From DATCYZ01 sp036526195 (GTDB lineage Bacteria > Pseudomonadota > Gammaproteobacteria > Burkholderiales > SG8-39): a stretch of 35,166 bases of DNA. Location: assembly GCA_036526195.1 (NCBI GenBank), contig DATCYZ010000016.1, positions 1-35,166 on the forward strand, read 5' to 3'. Position numbers and translations under genes: made by a program. This document shows, piece by piece, positions 1-7,694 of the stretch. Every line of letters starts with the position of its first letter. Positions within the stretch are counted from its first letter, which is position 1. Below the pieces are notes generated by a model. The model did no database searches and was not told where the DNA came from. It saw only the letters and a list, made by a program, of their open reading frames with translations.

Positions 1-2
1 AC

Positions 3-59
3 CGGCGAAACTTTGCCTGCGATCAGTCACTGCGCTGAATCGGAGGCAAGGTTTCGCCG
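3..59. repeat. Imperfect inverted repeat / hairpin 1
   Basis: Arms at 3-23 and 39-59 pair over 21 positions with two mismatches (GGCGAAACTTTGCCTGCGAT against the complement of the right arm), leaving a 15-base loop. It lies downstream of the metW stop on the minus strand. No T-run follows on either strand, so it does not look like a simple intrinsic terminator. Its right arm shares 54-59 with the next hairpin, so the two full stems cannot form at once. Confidence 0.6.
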
Positions 60-100
60 CTTTTCCGTTCACGATGAAGCCGTGAACGGAAAAGCGGCGA
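54..100. repeat. Perfect 20-bp inverted repeat / hairpin 2
   Basis: Positions 54-73 are exactly complementary to 81-100 around a 7-base loop (ATGAAGC), a very stable stem. It sits about 30 bases past the metW stop. A short T-run lies between metW and the stem on the minus strand, not after the stem, so classical termination is unlikely. It could be an mRNA 3'-end stabiliser or a dispersed intergenic repeat. Confidence 0.65.
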
Positions 101-131
101 TCTGATTAAAAACCCCGAAACCCAGACCGCC

Positions 132-746
132 TCATGCAGCCGCACACCGATACGCCGCCACGCTCCCCCGCAGCTTCGGCAGAAACGCCACCGGCTGGCC
201 CTCGTGCAGCACCAGCCGCTCGCGGATGCGGATGCCCAGGCGCACGCAAAGGTCCTCGAAGTCGGTGAGTGTGCACAGGTGCACGTTCGGCGTGTTGTAC
301 CACTCGTAGGGCAGGGCGTCGGACACCGGCATGCGGCCGGCGAGCACCTGCAGGCGCGCGGTCCAGTGACCGAAGTTCGGGAAGGAGACGATGGCCTCGT
401 GCCCGACGCGCAGCATCTCGCGCATCAGCTGCTCGACGCGATGGATGGTCTGCAGCGTCTCGGAGAGGATGACACAGTCGAAGGAGTTGTCGCGGAACAC
501 CGACAGCCCGGTCTCGAGGTCGAGTTGCAGCACGTTGACGTCGTTTTTCAGGCAGGCGGCGACCTCGGCGTCGTCGATCTCGACGCCGTAGCCGGGCGCC
601 TGGCGCGAGGTCCAGAGGTACTTGAGCAGCGTGCCGTCGCCGCAGCCGAGGTCGAGCACGCGCGCGCCGGGCTCCACCCAGCGCGCGATCGCCGCGAGGT
701 CGGGGCGTTCGGCGCCGAGCGGCGCGCCGGTCGGGGTTGCGTTCAC
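132..746 (-). CDS. metW: Methionine biosynthesis protein MetW
   Basis: A 204-residue class I SAM-dependent methyltransferase-fold protein. The SAM-binding glycine loop LDLGCGDGTL is at residues 31-40, and the family-typical FPNFGHW motif lies in the middle. MetW is known as the partner of MetX in homoserine acylation, the first dedicated step of methionine synthesis; its own methyl-transfer activity is not established. The start is GTG at 744-746, whose bases form a GTGA overlap with the metX stop, implying translational coupling. Length and placement directly after metX are normal for betaproteobacteria. Identification is from sequence pattern and neighbourhood and is strong. Confidence 0.93.
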   Translation of the reverse strand: MNATPTGAPLGAERPDLAAIARWVEPGARVLDLGCGDGTLLKYLWTSRQAPGYGVEIDDAEVAACLKNDVNVLQLDLETGLSVFRDNSFDCVILSETLQTIHRVEQLMREMLRVGHEAIVSFPNFGHWTARLQVLAGRMPVSDALPYEWYNTPNVHLCTLTDFEDLCVRLGIRIRERLVLHEGQPVAFLPKLRGSVAAYRCAAA

Positions 747-1900
747 AGCTCGATGTTCCCGAAGTACGCGCGCATCGCCTCGAAGTAGCGCGCGTCGTCC
801 ATCAGGAAGGCGTCATGCCCGCCGGGTGCGTCGATTTCGAGGTAGGAGACGATCTTCTTCGCGTCGAGCAGCGCGCGCACGATCTCGCGCGAGCGCGCCG
901 GAGCGAAGCGCCAGTCCGACTTGAACGAGACGACGAGGAAGGCAGCCTTCGCGCGCGCGAACGCGGCCGACAGGTCGCCGGCGAAGTCCGCCGCCGGATC
1001 GAAGTAATCGAGCGCCTTGGTAATGCGCAGGTAGGTGTTGGCGTCGAAGTAGGTGGAGAACTTGTCGCCCTGGTAGCGCAGGTAGGACTCGACCTCGAAG
1101 TCGATGTCGAAATCGAAGCCGAGCGCGCCGCGCCGCAGGATGCGGCCGAACTTGCCCATCATCGCCTCGTCCGACAGGTAGGTGATGTGGCCGATCATGC
1201 GCGCGATGCGAAGCCCGCGCACCGGCACCACGCCCTGGCCGTAGAAATTCCCGCCATGGAAATCCGGGTCGGTGGTGATGGCCTGGCGCGCCACCTCGTT
1301 GAAGGCGATGTTCTGCGCCGACAGGCGCGGCGTGGAGGCGATCACCAGCGCGTGGCCGATGCGCTCCGGGTAGGCGAGCGCCCATTGCAGCGCCTGCATC
1401 GCCCCGAGCGAACCGCCCATCACCGCCGCGAAGCGCGCAATGCCGAGATGGTCGGCGAGCCGCGCCTGCGCGGCCACCCAGTCTTCCACGGTCACCACCG
1501 GGAAGGCCCCGCCCCAGGGCCGGCCGGTGGCGGGATTGACGCTCATCGGCCCGGTCGAACCGTGGCAGCCGCCGAGGTTGTTCACGCCGATGACGAAAAA
1601 GCGGTTGGTGTCGAGCGGCTTGCCCGGGCCCACCATGTTGTCCCACCAGCCGAGGTCCTCGGGCGCGCCGGCGTAGGTGCCGGCCACGTGGTGCGAGGCG
1701 TTCAGCGCGTGGCAGACCAGCACCGCGTTCGAGCGCGCGGCGTTCAGCGTGCCGTAGGTCTCGTAGGCCAGCACGAAGCCGGGCAGGCTGGCGCCGCCGC
1801 GCAGGGCGAGCGGCGCGTCGGAGCGGAAGCTCTGCGGCGCGACGACGCCGACCGATGAGGGGTCCGGGGAGGCAGCGGGGGATGCTGTAGAAGCGTTCAC
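743..1900 (-). CDS. metX: Homoserine O-acyltransferase MetX
   Basis: A 385-residue alpha/beta-hydrolase acyltransferase that activates L-homoserine with acetyl- or succinyl-CoA in the cytoplasm. The nucleophile elbow GGSLGAMQ places the catalytic Ser at 164; Asp329 (in KSDWRFAP) and His362 (in PGGHDAF) complete the triad. The conserved NNLGGCHGSTGP segment is near residue 110. Some betaproteobacterial MetX enzymes use succinyl-CoA, and I cannot tell the donor from this reading. The start is GTG at 1898-1900 with a short purine-rich AGAG stretch before it. A TATAAT box lies about 70 bases upstream. It overlaps metW by 4 bases, so the two form one operon. Confidence 0.95.
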   Translation of the reverse strand: MNASTASPAASPDPSSVGVVAPQSFRSDAPLALRGGASLPGFVLAYETYGTLNAARSNAVLVCHALNASHHVAGTYAGAPEDLGWWDNMVGPGKPLDTNRFFVIGVNNLGGCHGSTGPMSVNPATGRPWGGAFPVVTVEDWVAAQARLADHLGIARFAAVMGGSLGAMQALQWALAYPERIGHALVIASTPRLSAQNIAFNEVARQAITTDPDFHGGNFYGQGVVPVRGLRIARMIGHITYLSDEAMMGKFGRILRRGALGFDFDIDFEVESYLRYQGDKFSTYFDANTYLRITKALDYFDPAADFAGDLSAAFARAKAAFLVVSFKSDWRFAPARSREIVRALLDAKKIVSYLEIDAPGGHDAFLMDDARYFEAMRAYFGNIEL

Positions 1901-1967
1901 ACGGCTCTCTTTAGCGGAATTTGTTTCGCGCCCGCAATCTGAACTTCAAATCGGCGCGTGTGCGGGG

Positions 1968-1973
1968 ATTATA
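1968..1973 (-). promoter_or_regulatory. Putative -10 box for metX-metW
   Basis: Read on the minus strand this is a perfect TATAAT in the gap between the CoA-transferase stop and the metX start. It would give a leader of roughly 60 bases. No convincing TTGACA-like -35 box is visible 16-18 bases upstream. Confidence 0.45.
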
Positions 1974-1988
1974 GCCGAGGGCCGGTCC

Positions 1989-3185
1989 TCAGGCCGCCTT
2001 TGCAGCGCCGGCGTCGATCAGCGCCTCGATTGCGGCGGCGTCGAGCCCCGCTTCGCCGAGCAGCTCGCGCGTGTGCTCGCCCAGGCGCGGCGCGTGGCGC
2101 CGGTAGCCGGGCGCGGTCTCGGACCATTCCGAGGGCACGCGCATCGAGCGGATGCGGCCCTCGCTCGGGTGGTCGATCATCTCGAAGTAGCCGGTGGCGG
2201 CGAGGTGCGGGTCGGCGACGATGTCCTCGATCGAGTTCATGCGCTGCACCGGAATGTCGACCGCTTCCAGCGCCTCGATCCAGGCGTCCGTGGTGCGCTT
2301 CTTCATCTCGTCGGCGACGAAGGCGTAGGCGGTGTCGTAGTTCTGCGCCCGGCCGGCATGCGTGGCGTAGCGCGCGTCCTGCAGCAGGTCCTCGCGCCCG
2401 ATCATGCGCAGGAATCCCGCCCACTGCTTGTCGTTGTAGATGAGCGCGCAGACATGGCTGTCCGCGGTTTCGTAGGGCCGCCGGTCCTTCGCCAGCAGGC
2501 GCACGTAGCCCGGCGGGCCTGCCGGCGGGTCGTAGGTCAGTCCGCCAAGGTGTTCGCCGAGCACCGTCTGCAGCAAGCCCTCGAACATCGGCACGTCGAT
2601 CCGCTGCCCGCGACCGGTGCGCTCGCGGGCGTAGAGCGCGGCGCACACCGCGTTGCAGATCTGCAGGCCGGTGGTGCGATCCGCCAGGATGAGCGGGGCA
2701 TAGCGCGGCCCGGCGTTGCCCGCGGCCTTGTGCAGCCAGGGCACGCCGATCGCACCCTGGATCAGGTCGTCGTAGGCGGGCCGGGCGGCGTAGGGCCCGC
2801 GCTGGCTGTAGCCGAAGCCGCCGACGTAGAGCAGGCGCGGATTAAGCGCGTGCAGGGCCTCGTAGCCGAGCTTGAGCCGGGTCATCGCCGCCGGTCGGAT
2901 GTTGTAGACCAGCACGTCCGCGGTGCGCAGCAGCGCGAGCAGCGCCGCATGCGCCGCCGGCTGCTTCAGGTCGAGCGCGAGCGAGCGCTTGTTGCGGTTC
3001 ACGTTGAGGAACACGTGCCCCATGCCGGGATTGCGCTGCGGCCAGGCGCTGCGCATCACGTCGCCCTCGAGCGGCTCGACCTTGACCACGTCGGCGCCGA
3101 AATCGCCGAGGATCTGCGTGGCATAGGGACCCATCACGACCGTGGTCAGGTCGATGACGCGAATCCCGTCCAGAGCGCCTGCCAT
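1989..3185 (-). CDS. CaiB/BaiF family (class III) CoA-transferase
   Basis: A 398-residue family III CoA-transferase, which moves CoA between an acyl-CoA and a free carboxylate through an aspartyl-CoA intermediate. The N-terminal LDGIRVIDLTTVVMGP and GADVVKVEP stretches are diagnostic. The expected catalytic aspartate is Asp169 in LILADRTTG, the usual family position. Length is normal. The start is ATG at 3183-3185 and no strong Shine-Dalgarno sequence is seen; a stable hairpin lies just upstream. It stands alone between ptsI and metX on the same strand. The substrate cannot be named: members act on formate/oxalate, carnitine, bile acids, succinate and others. Confidence 0.88.
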   Translation of the reverse strand: MAGALDGIRVIDLTTVVMGPYATQILGDFGADVVKVEPLEGDVMRSAWPQRNPGMGHVFLNVNRNKRSLALDLKQPAAHAALLALLRTADVLVYNIRPAAMTRLKLGYEALHALNPRLLYVGGFGYSQRGPYAARPAYDDLIQGAIGVPWLHKAAGNAGPRYAPLILADRTTGLQICNAVCAALYARERTGRGQRIDVPMFEGLLQTVLGEHLGGLTYDPPAGPPGYVRLLAKDRRPYETADSHVCALIYNDKQWAGFLRMIGREDLLQDARYATHAGRAQNYDTAYAFVADEMKKRTTDAWIEALEAVDIPVQRMNSIEDIVADPHLAATGYFEMIDHPSEGRIRSMRVPSEWSETAPGYRRHAPRLGEHTRELLGEAGLDAAAIEALIDAGAAKAA

Positions 3186-3194
3186 GTCAGAACA

Positions 3195-3221
3195 GGGGGT
3201 GCGCAGTCCCTGCGCTCCCCC
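3195..3221. repeat. GC-rich hairpin between ptsI and the CoA-transferase gene
   Basis: Arms 3195-3206 and 3210-3221 pair over 12 positions with one T:T mismatch and a 3-base loop. On the minus strand it lies after the ptsI stop and about 10 bases before the CoA-transferase ATG. There is no T-tract, so it may be a weak terminator, or it may hinder ribosome access to the downstream start. Confidence 0.45.
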
Positions 3222-3251
3222 CGTACCCCCCTGATGCCTTCGTTGCGTGCG

Positions 3252-4976
3252 TCATGCGTTCAATTTCTCGAGCAGCTCGCGGATCCGCGCCGGGTCGCCG
3301 GTGCGCATGACGCGTTGCGACAGGGCCTGGGTCTCGGCGAGGTTGCTGCGCAGGACGCGCTCCTTGATGGTCAGCAGTTGCGTCGGGTGCATCGAAAAAT
3401 TCCGCAGGCCGAGCCCGAGCAGCAGGCGGGTGAACTTCAGGTCGCCGGCCATTTCGCCGCACACCGCCACCGGCAGGCCGGCGCGGCTGGCGGTCTGGAT
3501 GGTGCGCGCCACGAGACTGAGCACCGCCGGATGCAGCGGGTCGTACAGGTGCGCGACCGCGTCGTCGGCGCGGTCGATCGCCAGCGTGTACTGGATCAGG
3601 TCGTTGGTGCCGAGCGACAGGAAGGCGAGCCGCTTCATGAACATCGGCAGCGCGAGCGCGGCGGCCGGAATCTCGATCATCCCGCCCACCTCGATGGCGC
3701 GGTCGAACGGCTGGCCGCGCTGGTCGAGTTGCTCGCGCGCCTGCTTGAGCAGCGCGAAGGCCTGCTCGATCTCGTGGCCGTGCGCGAGCATCGGCAGCAG
3801 GATCTTCAGTCGGCCGTGGTGCGAGGCGCGCAGGATGGCCCGCAACTGCGCGAGGAACATCTGCGGCTCGGCCAGGCAGTAGCGGATCGCGCGCAGGCCC
3901 ATGGCCGGGTTCGGCATGGTGCTGGCCTCGCCGGCGAGCGCCTTGTCGGCGCCGGCGTCGAGCGTGCGGATCACCACCGGGCGCCCGCCCATGGCCATGC
4001 CGACCTCGCGGTAGGCCTCGTACTGCTCGTCCTCGTTCGGCAGGTCCTTGCGGTTCATGAACAGGAACTCGGTGCGGAACAGCCCGATCCCGCCCGCGCC
4101 CGCCTCGAGCACCTGCGGCACGTCCTGCGGCAGCTCGATGTTGGCGAACAGTTCGATCGGCGTGCCGTCGAGCGTCGCCGCCGGCGTCGAGCGCAGGCGC
4201 TTGAGCCGCTCGCGCTCGAGCCCCAGTTGCGACTGGCGCAACTCGTACTCGCGCAGCACGATCGGGTCGGGGTCGACGATCAGCACGCCCTGCGTGCCGT
4301 CGACGATCAGGCATTCGTCCTCGCGGATCATGCGGCGCGCGTTGTGCAGGCCGACGATGGCCGGGATGCCGAGGCTGCGCGCAAGGATCGCGGTGTGCGA
4401 GGTGACGCCGCCGGTATCGGTGACGAAACCGCCGAAGCGATGCCGCTTGAAGAGGATCATGTCCGCGGGCGAAAGGTCGTGCGCCACCACGATCCGGGTG
4501 GTCTCGTCCCCGCCCGCGGCCTCGGCCGGCACGTCGCTGCCGAGCAGGGCCTTGAGCAGGCGCTCGGTCACCTGCTCGACATCGGCCTTGCGCTCGCGCA
4601 GGTAGGCGTCCTCCATCTCGTCGAACTGCGCCACCAGCCGGCCCATCTGCTGCATCAGGGCCCATTCGGCATTGCAGTGGCGCTCGCGGATCAACCCGAC
4701 GGGCGCCTGCGAGAGCAGCGCATCCTCGAGGATCATGCGGTGCAGGTTGACGAAGGCGCCCAGCTCGGCCGGGGCGCCGGCGGGCAGCTGCGTCTCGAGC
4801 GTCGTCAGTTCGTCGGCCACCCGCGCGACCGCCGCATTGAAGCGGGCCACCTCGGCGTCGATGTCCGCCGGGGCCACCTCGTAGTGGGCGACTTCGAGGC
4901 GCGCGCTCGAGACGAGGTGCGCCGTGCCGATGGTGATCCCGGCCGAGACGCTTGCCCCGTGCAGGACGAAGTTCAT
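3252..4976 (-). CDS. ptsI: Phosphoenolpyruvate-protein phosphotransferase (PTS Enzyme I)
   Basis: A 574-residue Enzyme I, the cytoplasmic kinase that takes phosphate from phosphoenolpyruvate and passes it to HPr. Domains in order are the N-terminal HPr-binding region, the swivelling phosphohistidine domain with active His194 in TGGVTSHTAILAR, and the C-terminal PEP-binding barrel with FRTEFLFMNR, TNDLIQYTLAIDR and the catalytic cysteine in PVAVCGEMAGD. Length is typical. It follows ptsH by about 28 bases on the same strand, within a gshB-EIIA-ptsH-ptsI order. No sugar permease is nearby, as usual for the regulatory PTS of betaproteobacteria. Confidence 0.96.
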   Translation of the reverse strand: MNFVLHGASVSAGITIGTAHLVSSARLEVAHYEVAPADIDAEVARFNAAVARVADELTTLETQLPAGAPAELGAFVNLHRMILEDALLSQAPVGLIRERHCNAEWALMQQMGRLVAQFDEMEDAYLRERKADVEQVTERLLKALLGSDVPAEAAGGDETTRIVVAHDLSPADMILFKRHRFGGFVTDTGGVTSHTAILARSLGIPAIVGLHNARRMIREDECLIVDGTQGVLIVDPDPIVLREYELRQSQLGLERERLKRLRSTPAATLDGTPIELFANIELPQDVPQVLEAGAGGIGLFRTEFLFMNRKDLPNEDEQYEAYREVGMAMGGRPVVIRTLDAGADKALAGEASTMPNPAMGLRAIRYCLAEPQMFLAQLRAILRASHHGRLKILLPMLAHGHEIEQAFALLKQAREQLDQRGQPFDRAIEVGGMIEIPAAALALPMFMKRLAFLSLGTNDLIQYTLAIDRADDAVAHLYDPLHPAVLSLVARTIQTASRAGLPVAVCGEMAGDLKFTRLLLGLGLRNFSMHPTQLLTIKERVLRSNLAETQALSQRVMRTGDPARIRELLEKLNA

Positions 4977-5004
4977 GGGCGCGTGGTTCTCCCGCGCGTC
5001 ATGA

Positions 5005-5274
5005 CTATTCGCCTTCGCCGAATTTTCCGGCGATCAGCGCCTGCAGCGCCGCGAGCGCATCGTTCGCATCCGCGCCGTCGGCCTCGATGCTGACCGTGGA
5101 GCCCTTGCCGGCGGCCAGCATCATCACGCCCATGATGCTCTTGGCGTTCACGCGCCGGCCGTTGCGCGAGAGCCAGACCTCGGCGGCATACCGGCTCGCA
5201 AGCTGCGTCAGCTTGGCCGAGGCGCGCGCGTGCAGGCCGAGCTTGTTGACGATGGTGACCTCAGCGCTTGGCAT
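5005..5274 (-). CDS. ptsH: Phosphocarrier protein HPr
   Basis: An 89-residue HPr. The active-site His15 lies in NKLGLHARAS, and the regulatory Ser46 in NAKSIMGVMML is the site phosphorylated by HPr kinase in species that have it. HPr relays phosphate from Enzyme I to EIIA proteins. The ATG at 5272-5274 lies inside the end of the EIIA gene, a 14-base overlap, so translation is probably coupled. Identification is unambiguous. Confidence 0.96.
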   Translation of the reverse strand: MPSAEVTIVNKLGLHARASAKLTQLASRYAAEVWLSRNGRRVNAKSIMGVMMLAAGKGSTVSIEADGADANDALAALQALIAGKFGEGE

Positions 5275-5671
5275 CGTTGCAGCAATCCGTGGTCATGTGC
5301 ACCACGCCGTCCGAGCCGCCGGCGCAGGCCTTGTCGACAAGGTCGGGGAGCGCCTGGTTGCGGTAGGTGAGCACGCGCATCATCATCGGCAGGTTGAGCC
5401 CGGAGACGCCGTCCACGCGCCCCGGCTCCAGCAGGCGCGAGGCGAGGTTGCAGGGCGTCGCGCCGAACATGTCGGAGAGCACCAGCACGCCGTCGCCCGA
5501 GTCGAGTTGCGCGGCCGCCGTGCGCAGGCGCGGCATCAGCAACTCCGGGTCGTCGCCCGCGGAGACGCCGAACACGCGCACCGCGGCGGGTTCCACGCCG
5601 AGCGTCGAGGACGCGGTGCGCAGCACGGCCTCGCCGATGGTGCCGTGGGTGATGATCAGCACGCCGATCAT
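5261..5671 (-). CDS. PTS EIIA component, mannose/sorbose (EIIA-Man) type
   Basis: A 136-residue EIIA-Man-fold protein. The N-terminus MIGVLIITHGTIGEAV carries the phospho-accepting His9, and the conserved SDMFGATPCNLA loop is in the middle. It receives phosphate from HPr. With no EIIB, EIIC or EIID in the window it probably acts in regulation rather than sugar transport, as in related betaproteobacteria. Its ATG (5669-5671) overlaps the gshB stop as ATGA, and its end overlaps ptsH by 14 bases, so gshB, EIIA and ptsH read as one coupled message. The C-terminus ends in a short TDCCND stretch with two adjacent cysteines. Confidence 0.92.
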   Translation of the reverse strand: MIGVLIITHGTIGEAVLRTASSTLGVEPAAVRVFGVSAGDDPELLMPRLRTAAAQLDSGDGVLVLSDMFGATPCNLASRLLEPGRVDGVSGLNLPMMMRVLTYRNQALPDLVDKACAGGSDGVVHMTTDCCNDAKR

Positions 5672-6615
5672 GCGCGCACCGCGTTGATGAGCGCGTCGGC
5701 AAACAGGCCGGCGACGTCGAAGCCGGTCTGGTCCATGATCTCCCGGAAGCAGGTCGGGCTGGTCACGTTCACCTCGGTCAGCCAGTCGCCGATGACGTCC
5801 AGGCCCACCACCAGCAGGCCGCGCGCGGCGAGGCCCGGGGCGAGCGCGCCGGCGATCTCGCGGTCGCGCGCCGAGAGCGGCTGCGCCACGCCGCGCCCGC
5901 CCGCGGCGAGGTTGCCGCGCGATTCGCCGGCCTTCGGGATGCGCGCGAGGCAGAAGGGCACGACTTCGCCGCCGATCACCAGCACGCGCTTGTCGCCCTG
6001 CGCGATCTCGGGGATGTAGCGCTGCGCCATCACGCTGCGCGTGCCGAACTCCGAGAGGGTTTCCACGATCACGTTGCGGTTCGGGTCTTCCGCGCGCACC
6101 ACGAAGATGCTGGCCCCGCCCATGCCGTCCAGGCGCTTGAGCACCGTGTGGCCGTGCGCGTCGATGAAGGCCTGCAGGCGCGCCATGTCGCGCGTCACCA
6201 GCGCCGGCACGGTCAGGTGGGCGAACTCGGCGATGGCGAATTTCTCGTTGTGGTCGCGCAGCGCGCGCGGCGCGTTGAACACGCGCGCGCCCTGGCGCTC
6301 GGCTTCCGAGAGCAGCCAGGTGCTCGCCACGTACTCCATGTCGAAGGGCGGGTCCTTGCGCATCAGCACCGCGTCGTAGTCCGCCAGCGCGCGCGCGTCC
6401 TCGCCGAGCACCCGGTGCCAGTCCTGGTCGTCCGCGCCGAGTTCGATCTGCGTCGCCGAGGCTTCGACGCGCCCGCCCGACCAGGCCAGTTGCGCCTGTT
6501 CGCAGATGGCGATCTCGTGACCGCGCGCCTGGACGGCGCGCATCATGGTCACCGTCGTGTCCTTGTACGCCTTGAGCGTTCCGGGCGGGTCGATGATGAA
6601 GAGGAAACGCATCAA
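5668..6615 (-). CDS. gshB: Glutathione synthetase
   Basis: A 315-residue ATP-grasp enzyme that joins gamma-glutamylcysteine and glycine to make glutathione. The N-terminal MRFLFIIDPP, the ATP-binding stretch VLKRLDGMGGASIF and the metal-binding GDWLTEVNVTSPTC (Glu281, Asn283) match the bacterial GshB family, as does the length. The ATG is at 6613-6615. It is the first gene of the gshB-EIIA-ptsH-ptsI cluster and overlaps the EIIA gene by 4 bases. Pairing of glutathione synthesis with regulatory PTS genes is a recurrent betaproteobacterial arrangement. Confidence 0.96.
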   Translation of the reverse strand: MMRFLFIIDPPGTLKAYKDTTVTMMRAVQARGHEIAICEQAQLAWSGGRVEASATQIELGADDQDWHRVLGEDARALADYDAVLMRKDPPFDMEYVASTWLLSEAERQGARVFNAPRALRDHNEKFAIAEFAHLTVPALVTRDMARLQAFIDAHGHTVLKRLDGMGGASIFVVRAEDPNRNVIVETLSEFGTRSVMAQRYIPEIAQGDKRVLVIGGEVVPFCLARIPKAGESRGNLAAGGRGVAQPLSARDREIAGALAPGLAARGLLVVGLDVIGDWLTEVNVTSPTCFREIMDQTGFDVAGLFADALINAVRA

Positions 6616-6665
6616 GAAGGCCCCTGCGCCCGCGGCGGGCGGGCGCGTTCGGGATCTGCCGGGGC

Positions 6666-7487
6666 TTACTTCGCCTGCACGACCATGTACTCGACGGCGG
6701 CGCGGATGTCCGCGTCGGCAAGGCCCGCATTGCCGGCCTTCGGCGGCATCGCGCCCTTGCCCGTGATCACCGTCTTCGTCAGGCCGTCGATGCCGGCGGC
6801 GAGGCGCGGCGCCCAGGCCGCCTTGTCGCCGAGCTTGGGGGCATTGGCCACGCCGCTGGCGTGGCAGGCGATGCAGGCGGTGTCATAGACCTTCTTGCCA
6901 TCGGCCGCCGCAGGCTTCGCCGCGGGGGCGGCGGCCATCGGGGCGGCGCTTGCTGCCGCCGGGGCGGCCGGTGCGGCTGCCGCGGGTGCTGCCGCCGCGG
7001 CCGCGGGCGCCTTGAAGGAGGCGCCCGAAAGGTTCGCCATGTAGACGATCGAGCGCCGCAGTTCATCATCGGTGACATCGGCACCACCGCGCGGCGGCAT
7101 GGCACCTTGCCCTTTCACGGCATTGGCGTAGAGGCTGTCGAGTCCGGCCTTGATGCGCGGCGCCCAGGCTGCCGTGTCGCCGATCTTTGGTGCATTTGCC
7201 GCGCCGGTCTCATGGCACGCGACGCAGGCGGCTTTCGTCACTTCTTCACCGCTGCGCGAACCCTTGGCCGCCGCCGGTGCGCCGCCGAACTCGACCCGGC
7301 CCACGGGCTGCAGGCGCTTCGCCACGGCCTCCGGGGCAAGCGCGCCGGGGTCCGCGTGCGGCCGGTCGAGCACCAGCTTCACCGTCAGCACGATGAGCGT
7401 GATCGGCACGATGAACGACAGCAAGATGACCACGATCAGTTGTTGCGGGGTCTTGATGAAGGAGGTGTGCTCGTCGTGCTCGCTCAT
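6666..7487 (-). CDS. Membrane-anchored dihaem c-type cytochrome (cytochrome c5-like)
   Basis: A 273-residue protein with one N-terminal membrane segment (about residues 17-40) and two cytochrome c domains. Haem-binding motifs are CVACH (residues 88-92) and CIACH (205-209), each followed by a GAMPP motif carrying the likely Met ligand. An Ala/Pro-rich linker spans about 160-197. The domains are clear internal repeats of one another. It probably shuttles electrons on the periplasmic face of the inner membrane. An AGGA Shine-Dalgarno sequence precedes the ATG at suitable spacing. It ends about 50 bases before gshB on the same strand. Confidence 0.9.
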   Translation of the reverse strand: MSEHDEHTSFIKTPQQLIVVILLSFIVPITLIVLTVKLVLDRPHADPGALAPEAVAKRLQPVGRVEFGGAPAAAKGSRSGEEVTKAACVACHETGAANAPKIGDTAAWAPRIKAGLDSLYANAVKGQGAMPPRGGADVTDDELRRSIVYMANLSGASFKAPAAAAAAPAAAAPAAPAAASAAPMAAAPAAKPAAADGKKVYDTACIACHASGVANAPKLGDKAAWAPRLAAGIDGLTKTVITGKGAMPPKAGNAGLADADIRAAVEYMVVQAK

Positions 7488-7520
7488 GCGCGCGTCCTGA
7501 AGGGGTTCCGTAAAGGCATG

Positions 7521-7526
7521 ATTTTA
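7521..7526 (-). promoter_or_regulatory. Putative -10 box for the cytochrome c gene
   Basis: TAAAAT on the minus strand, about 34 bases before the cytochrome start, within the 130-base gap shared with the divergent tRNA gene. No good -35 box is seen. Confidence 0.3.
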
Positions 7527-7594
7527 GCGTCAAAAGCGCCTGGTCCGGAACCCGCCGCAGGACGGGCGCGTGGACGCCCCGGGGCGAACGGGGG

Positions 7595-7600
7595 TATCCT
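7595..7600 (+). promoter_or_regulatory. Putative -10 box for tRNA-Arg
   Basis: TATCCT about 18 bases before the first tRNA base, giving a plausible start near 7607. The -35 region is not clear. Confidence 0.35.
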
Positions 7601-7617
7601 TCGCGCCTTCTCCCCGC

Positions 7618-7694
7618 GCGCCCGTAGCTCAGCTGGATAGAGTACTGCCCTCCGAAGGCAGGGGTCGGACGTTCGAATCGTCTCGGGCGCGCCA
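7618..7694 (+). tRNA. tRNA-Arg, anticodon CCG
   Basis: A complete cloverleaf can be drawn. The acceptor stem GCGCCCG (7618-7624) pairs with CGGGCGC (7684-7690), followed by discriminator G and an encoded CCA (7692-7694). The anticodon stem CTGCC/GGCAG encloses loop CTCCGAA, reading anticodon CCG for arginine CGG codons. The T loop is GTTCGAATC. The last 49 bases are repeated exactly at 10078-10126, the usual scar of integration into the 3' half of a tRNA gene. This copy is the intact one and keeps its promoter side. Confidence 0.96.
7646..7694 (+). repeat. 49-bp direct repeat, left copy (attachment site within tRNA-Arg)
   Basis: Identical over 49 bases to 10078-10126. It covers the anticodon arm, T arm, acceptor 3' strand and CCA, leaving the tRNA functional. 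This is the typical target segment of tyrosine-recombinase integrases. Confidence 0.85.

Noticed and set aside
54..100. Hairpin 2 as an intrinsic terminator for metW
   Set aside because: The stem is excellent but no T-tract follows it on the minus strand, and none directly follows on the plus strand.
1901..1988. SAM riboswitch ahead of metX
   Set aside because: Only about 60 bases separate the likely -10 box from the start, and no riboswitch-like stem arrangement could be recognised.
2073..5093. A 1006-codon open frame on the plus strand, opposite the CoA-transferase and ptsI genes
   Set aside because: It is a GC-skew shadow: the minus-strand frames encode complete, motif-bearing enzymes, while this one is His/Arg/Val-rich with no recognisable domain.
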